DNA of 23,065 nucleotides. Origin: Candidatus Omnitrophota bacterium (GTDB lineage Bacteria; Omnitrophota; Gorgyraeia; Duberdicusellales; 4484-171). The stretch covers positions 1 to 23,065 of the forward strand of contig JAGLSH010000005.1 of NCBI GenBank assembly GCA_023135855.1. The letters run 5' to 3'. The notes below the pieces were generated by a model that saw nothing but the letters and a program-made list of their open reading frames with translations, was not told the origin of the DNA and searched no databases. Of this stretch, positions 13,784-20,905 are shown in pieces. Position 1 is the first letter of the stretch; each line of letters starts with the position of its first letter. The position numbers and the translations under genes are program-made.

Positions 13784-13812
13784 TTTCTATATCTTTTAAT
13801 TTCTTATATAAT
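13784..13812 (+). promoter_or_regulatory. Possible promoter before rpmI
   Basis: A perfect TATAAT (13807-13812) has TTTCTA (13784-13789) 17 nt upstream as a poor -35 match. It could give extra transcription of the ribosomal protein genes independent of thrS-infC. Confidence 0.35.
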
Positions 13813-13837
13813 AAGAAGTAGACAAAGGAGTGCGAAT

Positions 13838-14038
13838 ATGCCTAAGTTAAAAACAAGAAAATCAGTAGCTAAAAGAGTAAAGATTACTAAAAAGAAAAAG
13901 GCTTTAAGGTCTAAGGCTGGTCGACGTCATTTGCAAAGTTGTAAAACTAAGAAAAGAAAAAGGCAATTGAAACGTAAGACTACGGTATCAGATGGGGATA
14001 TGAAGGCATTGAAAAAAGCATTGCCTTATTCTATGTAA
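13838..14038 (+). CDS. rpmI: 50S ribosomal protein L35
   Basis: A 66-residue, extremely Lys/Arg-rich protein with the family start MPKLKTRKSVAKR, the internal KAGRRHLQSCKTKKRKRQL and the terminal KKALPY motif. It is part of the large ribosomal subunit. ATG 13838 follows AAAGGAG (13824-13830). It sits between infC and rplT, the standard bacterial order; L20 often represses this unit by binding the mRNA ahead of rpmI. The 58-nt leader here is short and I see no obvious L20-site mimic. Confidence 0.96.
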   Translation: MPKLKTRKSVAKRVKITKKKKALRSKAGRRHLQSCKTKKRKRQLKRKTTVSDGDMKALKKALPYSM

Positions 14039-14062
14039 AAAAGAGATTGTTGGAGGGTAAAA

Positions 14063-14407
14063 ATGAAAGTAAAAAGTAATGTGGCTTCCCGTAAGAGGAA
14101 GAAAAAGGTTTTAAAAGCGGCTAAAGGATTTTGGGGGCTGCGTTCTAAAAATTATCGTCGGGCCATTGAAACCCTAAGAAGAGCTTATGCTTATGCTTAT
14201 CGGCATAGACGAACAAAAAAACGAGAATTTCGCTCTTTGTGGATTACTCGTATTAATGGAGCTCTAGAGGGGATGGATCTTACTTATAGCAGGTTCATAA
14301 ATGCTTTAGCTAAGAAAGAGATTATCCTTTCTCGAGACATATTAGCAAAACTTGCTGCTGAACATCCAGAAGTGTTTGCCAAGATTGTAAAAACGGTTAA
14401 AGAATGA
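14063..14407 (+). CDS. rplT: 50S ribosomal protein L20
   Basis: A 114-residue basic protein needed early in large-subunit assembly. The long basic N-terminal extension (VASRKRKKKVLKAAKGFWG), the YRRAIETLRRAYAYAYRHRR region and the C-terminal RNA-binding part with LWITRINGA and YSRFI are all present. ATG 14063 is preceded by GGAGGG (14052-14057) 5 nt upstream. The stop overlaps the next gene (ATGA 14404-14407), so the first K+-system protein is translationally coupled to L20. Confidence 0.96.
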   Translation: MKVKSNVASRKRKKKVLKAAKGFWGLRSKNYRRAIETLRRAYAYAYRHRRTKKREFRSLWITRINGALEGMDLTYSRFINALAKKEIILSRDILAKLAAEHPEVFAKIVKTVKE

Positions 14408-14796
14408 AGTATATTATTATTATTGGTTGTGGCAAAACCGGGAAGAATTTAGCCCTGGAATTATCTAAAGAAAATAACGTTGTAGTTATAGACAAAAGTT
14501 TAAGAAACTTAGATTCTTTAGGTGATGATTTTAATGGGAAGAAGATTTGGGCTGATGCTCTAGATATAAATACTCTTGAGAAGGCTGAAGCAAAAGGTGC
14601 AAGTGCGGTTTATTTGCTTACTGGTAATGATAATATTAATTTAGTTGTTGGTAAAGTTATAAAAAGAAAGTATGGCGTTAAGAAAGTAATTTTACAAGTA
14701 GACGATGCTATGAAAAAGAAGATATTCAAGGAAGAAGGTTTAACTATTGTAAATCGCACCTATCTAATTGCTGAGGTATTAAAGAAATGTATATAG
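14404..14796 (+). CDS. Stand-alone RCK N-domain (TrkA-N) protein
   Basis: A 130-residue Rossmann protein: GCGKTG (residues 8-13, G-x-G-x-x-G) follows the first beta strand, and VVVIDKS ends the second strand with an Asp expected to hold the ribose of NAD(H). It ends soon after the Rossmann domain and has no RCK C-domain, unlike full-length TrkA/KtrA. It overlaps rplT by 4 nt and the following full-length TrkA/KtrA by 10 nt. It may pair with that protein to form a mixed regulatory ring on the K+ channel, as the two halves of Escherichia coli TrkA do within one chain; this is inference. Confidence 0.85.
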   Translation: MKYIIIIGCGKTGKNLALELSKENNVVVIDKSLRNLDSLGDDFNGKKIWADALDINTLEKAEAKGASAVYLLTGNDNINLVVGKVIKRKYGVKKVILQVDDAMKKKIFKEEGLTIVNRTYLIAEVLKKCI

Positions 14797-15452
14797 TTAT
14801 AGCTGGAGCAGGCAGATTAGGATTAATTTTAGGGAAGAAGTTAAAAGAAGACAATCATCAGGTCTGCCTTATTGATAAAAGTGAAACTCTTTGCAATAAG
14901 CTAGCTTCAGAGATTCAAGATGTTTTAATTATTAGAGGGGACGCTACTTATCCAGACATTTTGCAACAGGCAAAAATAGAAAAAGCTGATGTTTGCGTTA
15001 GTGCCACTTCTACTGATGAAGATAATATAATTATTTGTTATTTGGCAAAAGAGCTATTTGGGGTAAAAAGAACTGTGGCCAGGGTTAATGATCCTAAACA
15101 TATACCTCTTTACAAATATATGGAAGTGGATAATCCAGTGGACTCAACTTCTATAATTGCTCGAGTTGTAGAGGAAGAGGCTTCTTTTACTGATGTAATG
15201 AGTCTTTTAAGTATTAAGAAAGGACGGCTATCAATTGTAAGAATTGATATTCCACAAACTTCACCGGTTGCCAATAAGGCTTTGAAAGATATTAGCTTGC
15301 CACATAATTCTGTTCTTGTTTCTATTTTAAGGGGTCCGGATATAATTATTCCCTATGGCTCGACAGTAATATTACCTGGGGATGAAGTAATTGCTGCTGC
15401 TTTGATTGATGTGGAAAAAGAATTGCTTAAAGCACTTATTGGCAAGATTTAA
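14787..15452 (+). CDS. trkA: K+ uptake regulatory subunit TrkA/KtrA
   Basis: A 221-residue cytoplasmic gating subunit for the TrkH/KtrB channel encoded downstream. The RCK N-domain (about 1-125) has GAGRLG at residues 7-12 and VCLIDKS with the NAD-selective Asp; RGDATYP and ATSTDEDN are typical later motifs. The RCK C-domain (about 135-215) has PVANKALKDISLP and IPYGSTVILPGDEVI. This is the single-repeat, KtrA-like size; Escherichia coli TrkA is a double of about 458 residues. Binding of nucleotides to the ring of these subunits opens or closes the channel. It overlaps the short RCK-N gene by 10 nt and is separated from trkH by 142 nt containing a small reading frame. Confidence 0.93.
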   Translation: MYIVIAGAGRLGLILGKKLKEDNHQVCLIDKSETLCNKLASEIQDVLIIRGDATYPDILQQAKIEKADVCVSATSTDEDNIIICYLAKELFGVKRTVARVNDPKHIPLYKYMEVDNPVDSTSIIARVVEEEASFTDVMSLLSIKKGRLSIVRIDIPQTSPVANKALKDISLPHNSVLVSILRGPDIIIPYGSTVILPGDEVIAAALIDVEKELLKALIGKI

Positions 15453-15471
15453 TTAGGTAGAGAAAGTCAAA

Positions 15472-15558
15472 ATGTGGGTAGTAACAGGAATTATAACTGA
15501 AATTTTGTTTTGCTTTTTTATTATTGGTGTAGGGTATTGTCTTTCCTTAATCTTTTAA
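15472..15558 (+). CDS. Predicted 28-residue membrane peptide between trkA and trkH
   Basis: ATG 15472 to TAA 15556-15558 encodes one hydrophobic segment, with VVTGIITEILFCFFIIGVGY as its core, enough for a single membrane helix. A weak TAGGTAGAGAAAG lies upstream. It sits 19 nt after trkA and 36 nt before trkH. In size and context it recalls KdpF, the small subunit of the unrelated Kdp K+ pump, but I see no sequence basis for homology. It could be a small channel accessory subunit, or a chance frame in AT-rich spacer. Confidence 0.4.
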   Translation: MWVVTGIITEILFCFFIIGVGYCLSLIF

Positions 15559-15594
15559 GAAAAGAGAAGTCTTTTTAATTTTATCTTAAAAGTT

Positions 15595-17076
15595 ATGATT
15601 ATTTCTCCAGACAGAAGAGATTTTTCCACAATCCTAAATATTTTAGGGAGTCTTATTTTAGGTTTAAGCCTTTTCATGCTTATTCCTATCATAGTGGCTT
15701 TGGTAAAAGGAGAACAAGCTCCCTTTCTTGATTTTCTTATTGGTTTTTCCTTTAGTGCTATTTTGGGAATGTTTCTTACTCTTGTTTTTCCTATAAAAAA
15801 AGAAGTTAGTTGGATTCATGCTTTTTTTACAGTTAGTTTAGGTTGGCTTGTATTCTCACTTCTTGGAGCAATACCATTATATTTATCTGCCCATTTTTTA
15901 TCTTTCGTTGATGCTTGGTTTGAGTCAATGAGTGGATTCTCAACCACAGGATTAACTTTAATACGAGATCTAGACCATCTTTCTGTGTCTCATAATATGT
16001 GGCGTCATTTAACGATGTTTATTGGTGGTCAAGGAATTATTTTAGCTAGTCTATCTATTTTAACTAGAGCTCGTTCAGTGGCCCTAGGGTTTTACATTGG
16101 TGAAGCTCGTCAGGAGAAAATTTTGCCTAATGTAATTGCTACTGCAAGATTTATTTGGAAAGTTAGTTTTATCTATTTGATTTTAGGAGTAATCACCTTC
16201 TTTACTATTCTTTACAATCAAGGATTGACTGCAGAAAGATCGTTCTTTCATGCTCTTTGGCTCTTTTTTGCTTCTTTTGATACTGGAGGGTTTGCTCCTC
16301 AAGCCCAAAATATTGCTTATTATCATTCTTTTTATTTGGAGATAGCGACAATTGTTTTTATGATCCTTGGAGCAATAAATTTCAATCTTCATTTTTGGCT
16401 GTGGAATAAAAGTAAAAAAGAAATTTTTAAAAACTTTGAAATAAAAACATTTTTCTTTACAATTTGCTCTCTCAGTATTATTCTTTATTTCTCTCTTATA
16501 AAAATGGGGCCAGCTATGTTTCGCAAAGGTTTTTATCAATTAATTTCTGCTCATACTGGTTGCGGATTTACTAATTTAGCTGGAGGGGAATTAAATCATT
16601 TTCCAGCTTTAGGGCTGCTAGCTATAATTTTTGCGATGATGATTGGTGGGTGCGTTTGTTCTACTACTGGTGGAATAAAACTAATGAGATTAGGTATTGT
16701 TTTTAAATCGTTTTTTATGGAAATCAAACGTTGGATGATGCCTTTTAGAGCTGTTTATAGGAACAGGTTTCATCACCTGCAAAGTTTAGTTCTTTCAGAT
16801 AAAAGGATGAAAGAAGCCTACTTGTTCTTTTTTATTTTTCTTTTTACTTATGTGGCAGGAGCAATTGTAGCTATGGGTTTTGGTTATCCGGCATCAGAGG
16901 CTTTATTTGAATCTGTTTCGGCAACTGCTAATGTGGGGTTGTCAGTGGGGGTAACTTCGTCAACAATGCCTTTGGCTTTAAAATTAGTCTATATTTTTCA
17001 AATGTGGGCAGGAAGATTAGAGTTTATTTCAATTTTTGTTTCGTTAGGTTTCATTGTATCGTTATTTAGGAAATGA
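15595..17076 (+). CDS. trkH: K+ transporter membrane subunit TrkH/KtrB
   Basis: A 493-residue channel-like transporter with four membrane-pore-membrane repeats. The four pore loops with selectivity-filter residues are visible: STTG (116-119) in SGFSTTGLT, DTGG (229-232) in SFDTGGFAP, TGCG (321-324) in SAHTGCGFTN, and ANVG (445-448: A445, G448) in SATANVGLSVG. The cytoplasmic loop GGQGIIL and the intramembrane-loop region around GGCVCSTTGGIK are also typical. Length matches TrkH (about 480). It imports K+ when opened by the RCK subunits encoded upstream; KtrB-type relatives need Na+. No strong Shine-Dalgarno is seen before ATG 15595. The stop overlaps the next gene (ATGA 17073-17076). Confidence 0.95.
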   Translation: MIISPDRRDFSTILNILGSLILGLSLFMLIPIIVALVKGEQAPFLDFLIGFSFSAILGMFLTLVFPIKKEVSWIHAFFTVSLGWLVFSLLGAIPLYLSAHFLSFVDAWFESMSGFSTTGLTLIRDLDHLSVSHNMWRHLTMFIGGQGIILASLSILTRARSVALGFYIGEARQEKILPNVIATARFIWKVSFIYLILGVITFFTILYNQGLTAERSFFHALWLFFASFDTGGFAPQAQNIAYYHSFYLEIATIVFMILGAINFNLHFWLWNKSKKEIFKNFEIKTFFFTICSLSIILYFSLIKMGPAMFRKGFYQLISAHTGCGFTNLAGGELNHFPALGLLAIIFAMMIGGCVCSTTGGIKLMRLGIVFKSFFMEIKRWMMPFRAVYRNRFHHLQSLVLSDKRMKEAYLFFFIFLFTYVAGAIVAMGFGYPASEALFESVSATANVGLSVGVTSSTMPLALKLVYIFQMWAGRLEFISIFVSLGFIVSLFRK

Positions 17077-17579
17077 ATATGAAAATGAAAACAAAATTTT
17101 TTATTTTTTGCTTATTGTTTACAGCGTTGTTTACTTCTTTTGTTTATGCAGAAAATGCTTCCCTAGGAGACATATTAGCTTCTCCTAATAATTTTACTGG
17201 TAAGGAAGTTCAAATAGAAGGAGAAGTGATTGGTGAGCCTTTAAATGATGAAGCAGGCGTTTGGGTGAATGTTTCGACTGGGCAAGAGCAAATAGGAGTT
17301 TTTTTTGAAGATAAAGAAAGAATAGAAGAAATAATTTATTGGGGAGATTATAGTACAACAGGAGACCAGATAAGGGTGATAGGGGTTTTTTATAAAAACT
17401 GCCCAGAGCATCAAGTAAGTGATCTCCATTTAAAAAGCTTAAAGATTATTCACAAAGGGTATGAAAATGAATATGTTATTTCTCCTTGGAAGAAACAACT
17501 AGCCAAGATACTTTCGATGATATGTTTGGCAATGGCCTTAATTTATTTTATAAAGTTGAGATATGGAAAACGAAATTAA
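17073..17579 (+). CDS. Membrane-anchored OB-fold-like protein of unknown function
   Basis: A 168-residue protein I cannot assign to a named family. It has a signal peptide (basic start, hydrophobic core, probable cleavage VYA/EN after residue 26). A beta-rich domain (about 30-130) follows, with GKEVQIEGEVIGEP, VWVNVSTGQEQIGVFF and GDQIRVIGVFY, the strand-turn-strand spacing of an OB-fold. One membrane helix (about 145-162) comes next, then a short basic tail KLRYGKRN. The domain should lie outside the cytoplasmic membrane with the tail inside. It overlaps trkH by 4 nt and pheS by 17 nt, so it is probably co-expressed with the K+ channel and could be an accessory subunit. Confidence 0.75.
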   Translation: MNMKMKTKFFIFCLLFTALFTSFVYAENASLGDILASPNNFTGKEVQIEGEVIGEPLNDEAGVWVNVSTGQEQIGVFFEDKERIEEIIYWGDYSTTGDQIRVIGVFYKNCPEHQVSDLHLKSLKIIHKGYENEYVISPWKKQLAKILSMICLAMALIYFIKLRYGKRN

Positions 17580-18606
17580 ACGCTTAGAAGAAGAATTTCA
17601 AAAGGATTTTCAGGAAATCAAATCTTCTAAAGACTTAGAAGCTTTAAGAATTAAGTATTTAGGCAGGAAGTCTGCCTTTATGCAGCTTTTTTCGCGCATT
17701 CCTACTTTAGCTAAAGAAGAAAAGGGTATTTGGGGTAAGAAGCTAAATACTTTCAAGAATAAGATAACTTCTTTATTAGAGAGTAAAGCAGGCCAGGGGG
17801 AAAATAATGAAGAAAAAATAGATTTAACCGCACCTTCGGTTTCTAGGGAAGAGGGGTCAAGACATGTTTTGAGTACGGTTAGTAAGGAAATTTGTTCTAT
17901 ATTCGAAAGATTAGGATTTATTACCATTGAAGGAAAGGAAATTGAAGAGGAGTGGTATAATTTTGAGGCTTTAAACATTCCCTCAGAACATCCTTCTCGG
18001 GAAGATTTTGATACTTTTTATTTAGATATTGGAGAAAAAGATAAAGGAAAATATCTACTGCGAAGTCATACCTCACCGTCTCAGATAAGAGTTATGAAGG
18101 AATCAAAACCACCTTTAGCAGTAATTTCACCAGGTAGAGTATATCGACCTGATGAAGTAGATGCTACTCATTCGTTTATGTTTCATCAGATAGAGGGTTT
18201 TGCAGTAGCCAAAGATATGAATTTTGCTCATCTCAAAGGAGTTCTTCTTCATTTTGTCCGTGAGTTTTTTTCAACTGGAGTGGAGCTACGGTTTAGACCT
18301 CATTTTTTCCCCTTTACTGAGCCATCAGTAGAGGTAGATATATCTTGTTTTATTTGTAAAAATAAGAAAGTAGAGGATAGCAAAAAGAAGTGTAGTGTTT
18401 GCAAAGGGAAAGGTTGGCTTGAAATTTTAGGTTGCGGAATGATCCACCCTAAAGTATTAAAAGCTTGTGGAATAGATTTTAAGAAATATAAAGGGTTTGC
18501 TTTTGGGATGGGTGTAGAAAGAATAGCTATGCTTAAATATGGGATTAATGATATTCGTCTTTTTTATGAAAACGACGTAAGATTCTTAAAGCAGTTTTCT
18601 TTGTAG
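17563..18606 (+). CDS. pheS: Phenylalanyl-tRNA synthetase alpha subunit
   Basis: A 347-residue class II catalytic subunit. An N-terminal helical tRNA-binding part (about 1-90, with RIKYLGRKS) precedes the catalytic core: EEEWYNFEALNIPSEHPSR, LRSHTSPSQIR, motif 2 around FMFHQIEGFAV, the phenylalanine-binding FTEPSVEVD, LEILGCGMIHP and motif 3 GMGVERIAMLKYG. A four-cysteine insert (SCFIC ... CSVC) just before GWLEILGCG may bind zinc. It works as a heterotetramer with PheT, encoded 14 nt downstream. ATG 17563 lies inside the preceding gene, overlapping by 17 nt. Normally pheS follows rplT directly; here the K+ block separates them. Confidence 0.96.
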   Translation: MENEIKRLEEEFQKDFQEIKSSKDLEALRIKYLGRKSAFMQLFSRIPTLAKEEKGIWGKKLNTFKNKITSLLESKAGQGENNEEKIDLTAPSVSREEGSRHVLSTVSKEICSIFERLGFITIEGKEIEEEWYNFEALNIPSEHPSREDFDTFYLDIGEKDKGKYLLRSHTSPSQIRVMKESKPPLAVISPGRVYRPDEVDATHSFMFHQIEGFAVAKDMNFAHLKGVLLHFVREFFSTGVELRFRPHFFPFTEPSVEVDISCFICKNKKVEDSKKKCSVCKGKGWLEILGCGMIHPKVLKACGIDFKKYKGFAFGMGVERIAMLKYGINDIRLFYENDVRFLKQFSL

Positions 18607-18620
18607 AATAGAGACAAAAT

Positions 18621-20627
18621 ATGAGATTTAGTTTAAATTTTATTCAAGAATTTTTAAGGGTAGATGTTTCACCCAAAGAGTTAGCGTCTCTTCTTACTAT
18701 GGCTGGCATGGAGGTTGAGTGTTTGGAAAAGCAAGCTACTGATTGGATTTTTGATATTGAAGTCACCACTAATAGATATGATTGGCTTTCAATGTTAGGG
18801 ATAGCTAGAGAGATAGCTGTTGTTTTAGGTAAGAAGTTAAAGGTTGATTACCCTAGTCCAGTTAAGAAACCTTCACTCTCAACAAGAGATATTGTGATTG
18901 AAGACAAGCGAGATTGTCCTTATTATATTGGTAGAAGAATAGAAGGAATAAAGGTGTCTAGTCCTAAGTCTTGGCTACAAGAACGAATCTTAAATTGTGG
19001 CCTTACCTCAGTTAATGACATTGTTGATATTACTAATTACTCTATGCTCAAGTGGGGCAATCCTTTGCACGCTTTTGATGCTGATAGGTTAGAAGGAAAT
19101 ATTTATATACGTAGAGCGAAGAAGAATGAGTTATTGGTAGGTATTGATGGTAAAGAAAGAATCTTAACTAAGGAAAATTTGGTGATTTCTGATAGCAAGA
19201 AAGTAATTGCTTTAGCCGGAATTATTGGAGGTAAAAATACAGAAGTAACTGAGACGACTAAGAATATTTTTCTTGAAGCGGCAGTGTTTTCTCCCTTAAC
19301 TGTGAGACGTTCTCGAAGAGCCGCTGGTTTGGACACAGAATCTTCTTATCGTTTTGAACGAGTAGTTCCTTCCCACTTGTTAGAATATGCTTCTTATGAG
19401 GCAGCTAAATTAATAACTGAAGTAAGTGGAGGGAAGAATAAGGGGTATAAAGTTGCTGGCAAAAAACCTCAATTAGAAAAAAAGAGTATAATGATAAGTC
19501 TTAATTCTTTAAGTAATTATTTAGGTTTGGTGCCTCTCAAGTCTAAGGTAAAGAAAATTCTCCAGAACCTTGATTTTAAGGTAAAAGACTTGTCGAAAGA
19601 TAAGATGATAGTTTCTCCCTCTAGGTCTCGATTTGATGTTAAGAGGGAAGTTGATGTCTATGAAGAATTTTCCCGGATTTATGGATACGATAAGATACCT
19701 AGTGAGATCCCATTTTTAAAAAGAAATTTAGCTATTTCTGACCAAACAGCGCAGTATTATTTTAAAGGAGAATTAGCGAATTTTGTGGCTTTGTTAGGAT
19801 TTAAAGAAATAATTACTTATAGTCTAGAGGAGAAAGAACAGCTAAAAATAGAAGACAATGGCGTTATAGAGTTAATTAATCCTTTACGTAGTCAAGAGAA
19901 TGCCCTAAGGAGTAATTTATTTTTTGGGATGGCGAAGAGCTTAAAATATAATTTGAATCGTGCTTCAATGGGCACAGGCAATCGAGGCGATTTGCATTTA
20001 TTTGAAATAGCTGATATTTATTCTAAAACTAGTAAAGGATTTTCAGAAACATCTACTCTAGCGTTATCTATTAGTGGTAAGAAGAGAGATTTCTTTTTTT
20101 TAAAAGGAGCTATAGAGAAAATTTTGAATTTTCTTAATCTGGATAATTTTGAATTCAAGGAAGAAGCTTTAAATAATTTTACTAATTCTTTAAGGATAAA
20201 TGTTGGCAATTGCAATTTAGGATTTTTAGGAAAGTTAAATCAACAACAAAAAAATAATTTTGATCTAAAGGAAGATTTGTTTTTTGCTCAATTAGATTTG
20301 TCATCAGTTGTTAAAAATAGGGGTCAGAAAAAGTACAAATCTTTTAGCTCTTTTCCAGCTATATGGAGAGATATAAGTATTTCGGTAAAAAAATCTATAA
20401 AATTTAAAGAGATAGAAAAAATAATTAAAGCTGACAATAGGTATTTAGCTAGTTTAGCTATCATTGATATTTACGAAGGGAAAGATATTCCTCAAGGGCA
20501 TAGAGCTTTTACTTTAAGAATTTTTTATCAGTCTGGCGAGAGGACTTTGACTTCTAATGAAGTTGATTGTTTTCATAATCAAATAAGAGAAAGTTTAAAC
20601 AAACAAGAAGACTTAAGTTTACGTTAA
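18621..20627 (+). CDS. pheT: Phenylalanyl-tRNA synthetase beta subunit without the EMAP-type OB domain
   Basis: A 668-residue subunit holding the editing site and tRNA anticodon-binding domain. It begins with the usual start MRFSLNFIQEFL and MAGMEVE, but passes straight to EVTTNRYDWL (N51) within about 20 residues. The EMAP/OB-type tRNA-binding domain of roughly 110 residues normally inserted here is absent, which accounts for the short length (about 790-800 is usual). The B3/B4 editing region (PYYIGRRIEGI, NDIVDITNYSML, GNPLHAFDADRL, ALAGIIGG), the B5 domain (SRFDVKREVDVYEEFSRIYG), the core-like domain (YSLEEKEQL, NPLRSQENALRSNLF) and the C-terminal ferredoxin-like anticodon-binding domain (FPAIWRDISI) are present. 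The frame is uninterrupted, so this is a compact form, not a damaged gene. Confidence 0.95.
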   Translation: MRFSLNFIQEFLRVDVSPKELASLLTMAGMEVECLEKQATDWIFDIEVTTNRYDWLSMLGIAREIAVVLGKKLKVDYPSPVKKPSLSTRDIVIEDKRDCPYYIGRRIEGIKVSSPKSWLQERILNCGLTSVNDIVDITNYSMLKWGNPLHAFDADRLEGNIYIRRAKKNELLVGIDGKERILTKENLVISDSKKVIALAGIIGGKNTEVTETTKNIFLEAAVFSPLTVRRSRRAAGLDTESSYRFERVVPSHLLEYASYEAAKLITEVSGGKNKGYKVAGKKPQLEKKSIMISLNSLSNYLGLVPLKSKVKKILQNLDFKVKDLSKDKMIVSPSRSRFDVKREVDVYEEFSRIYGYDKIPSEIPFLKRNLAISDQTAQYYFKGELANFVALLGFKEIITYSLEEKEQLKIEDNGVIELINPLRSQENALRSNLFFGMAKSLKYNLNRASMGTGNRGDLHLFEIADIYSKTSKGFSETSTLALSISGKKRDFFFLKGAIEKILNFLNLDNFEFKEEALNNFTNSLRINVGNCNLGFLGKLNQQQKNNFDLKEDLFFAQLDLSSVVKNRGQKKYKSFSSFPAIWRDISISVKKSIKFKEIEKIIKADNRYLASLAIIDIYEGKDIPQGHRAFTLRIFYQSGERTLTSNEVDCFHNQIRESLNKQEDLSLR

Positions 20628-20638
20628 GTGTTCTTAAC
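20623..20638 (+). terminator. Weak hairpin at the end of pheT
   Basis: GTTAAG (20623-20628) and CTTAAC (20633-20638) form a perfect 6-bp stem with a TGTT loop across the pheT stop codon. The nearest T run (20651-20656) is 12 nt further, so termination here is uncertain. Confidence 0.25.
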
Positions 20639-20671
20639 TTGCGCTAGATGTTTTTTAGGGTAACGGTTGTA

Positions 20672-20700
20672 TTGATAGAATAAAGAGGTAGTGTTATAAT
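20672..20700 (+). promoter_or_regulatory. Strong sigma70-like promoter of the small RNA gene
   Basis: TTGATA (20672-20677) and a perfect TATAAT (20695-20700) are separated by 17 nt, one of the two best promoters in the window. Transcription should start near A20707. Confidence 0.7.
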
Positions 20701-20706
20701 AGATAT

Positions 20707-20868
20707 ATAAATAACCCTGCCTATCGCGATAGCAGGTAAGATACGCTACAACCAACACCCGCAAAAGGGAGCTAATATCTCTGATCGTCTAGGCGTGAAG
20801 ATGCGGCGCCCACCTGTATATTTTGGGTTGATAGCGGTCGCCTGTAACGGATAAATGGTGGGGTTTTT
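20707..20868 (+). ncRNA. Structured small RNA, possibly 6S RNA
   Basis: A stretch of about 160 nt, more G+C-rich than its surroundings and without a plausible reading frame, lies between a consensus promoter and a U-rich end (20864-20880). Its ends pair: ACCCTGCC (20714-20721) with GGTGGGGT (20857-20864), eight pairs including two G-U. A long internal helix joins CGCTACAACC with GGTTGATAGCG (about 10 bp, one bulged A), and CCGCA pairs with TGCGG inside. A palindromic hairpin CTATCGCGATAG lies near the 5' end. The 3' half GCGCCCACCTG ... GGGTTGATAGCGG ... GCC resembles what I remember of the 6S RNA (SsrS) 3' side, and size fits. It lacks the signatures of tmRNA, SRP RNA and RNase P RNA. That it is an RNA gene is likely; the 6S label is tentative. 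Confidence 0.6.
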
Positions 20869-20870
20869 AT

Positions 20871-20899
20871 TTGTTTTTTTATTTGACTTGTGGTAGAGT
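20871..20899 (+). promoter_or_regulatory. Possible promoter giving a leaderless PAC2 message
   Basis: TTGTTT (20871-20876), a 17-nt spacer ending in TGG, and TAGAGT (20894-20899) would start transcription at about 20906, exactly the ATG of the next gene, which has no Shine-Dalgarno sequence. The -35 overlaps the U-rich end of the small RNA gene. Confidence 0.35.
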
Positions 20900-20905
20900 A
20901 TTCAG

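Noticed and set aside
20740..20850. Cyclic di-GMP or cobalamin riboswitch for the PAC2 gene
   Set aside because: The core sequences of those classes are not present, and the element has its own promoter, paired ends and a U-rich end before the gene, which suits a separate small RNA better.
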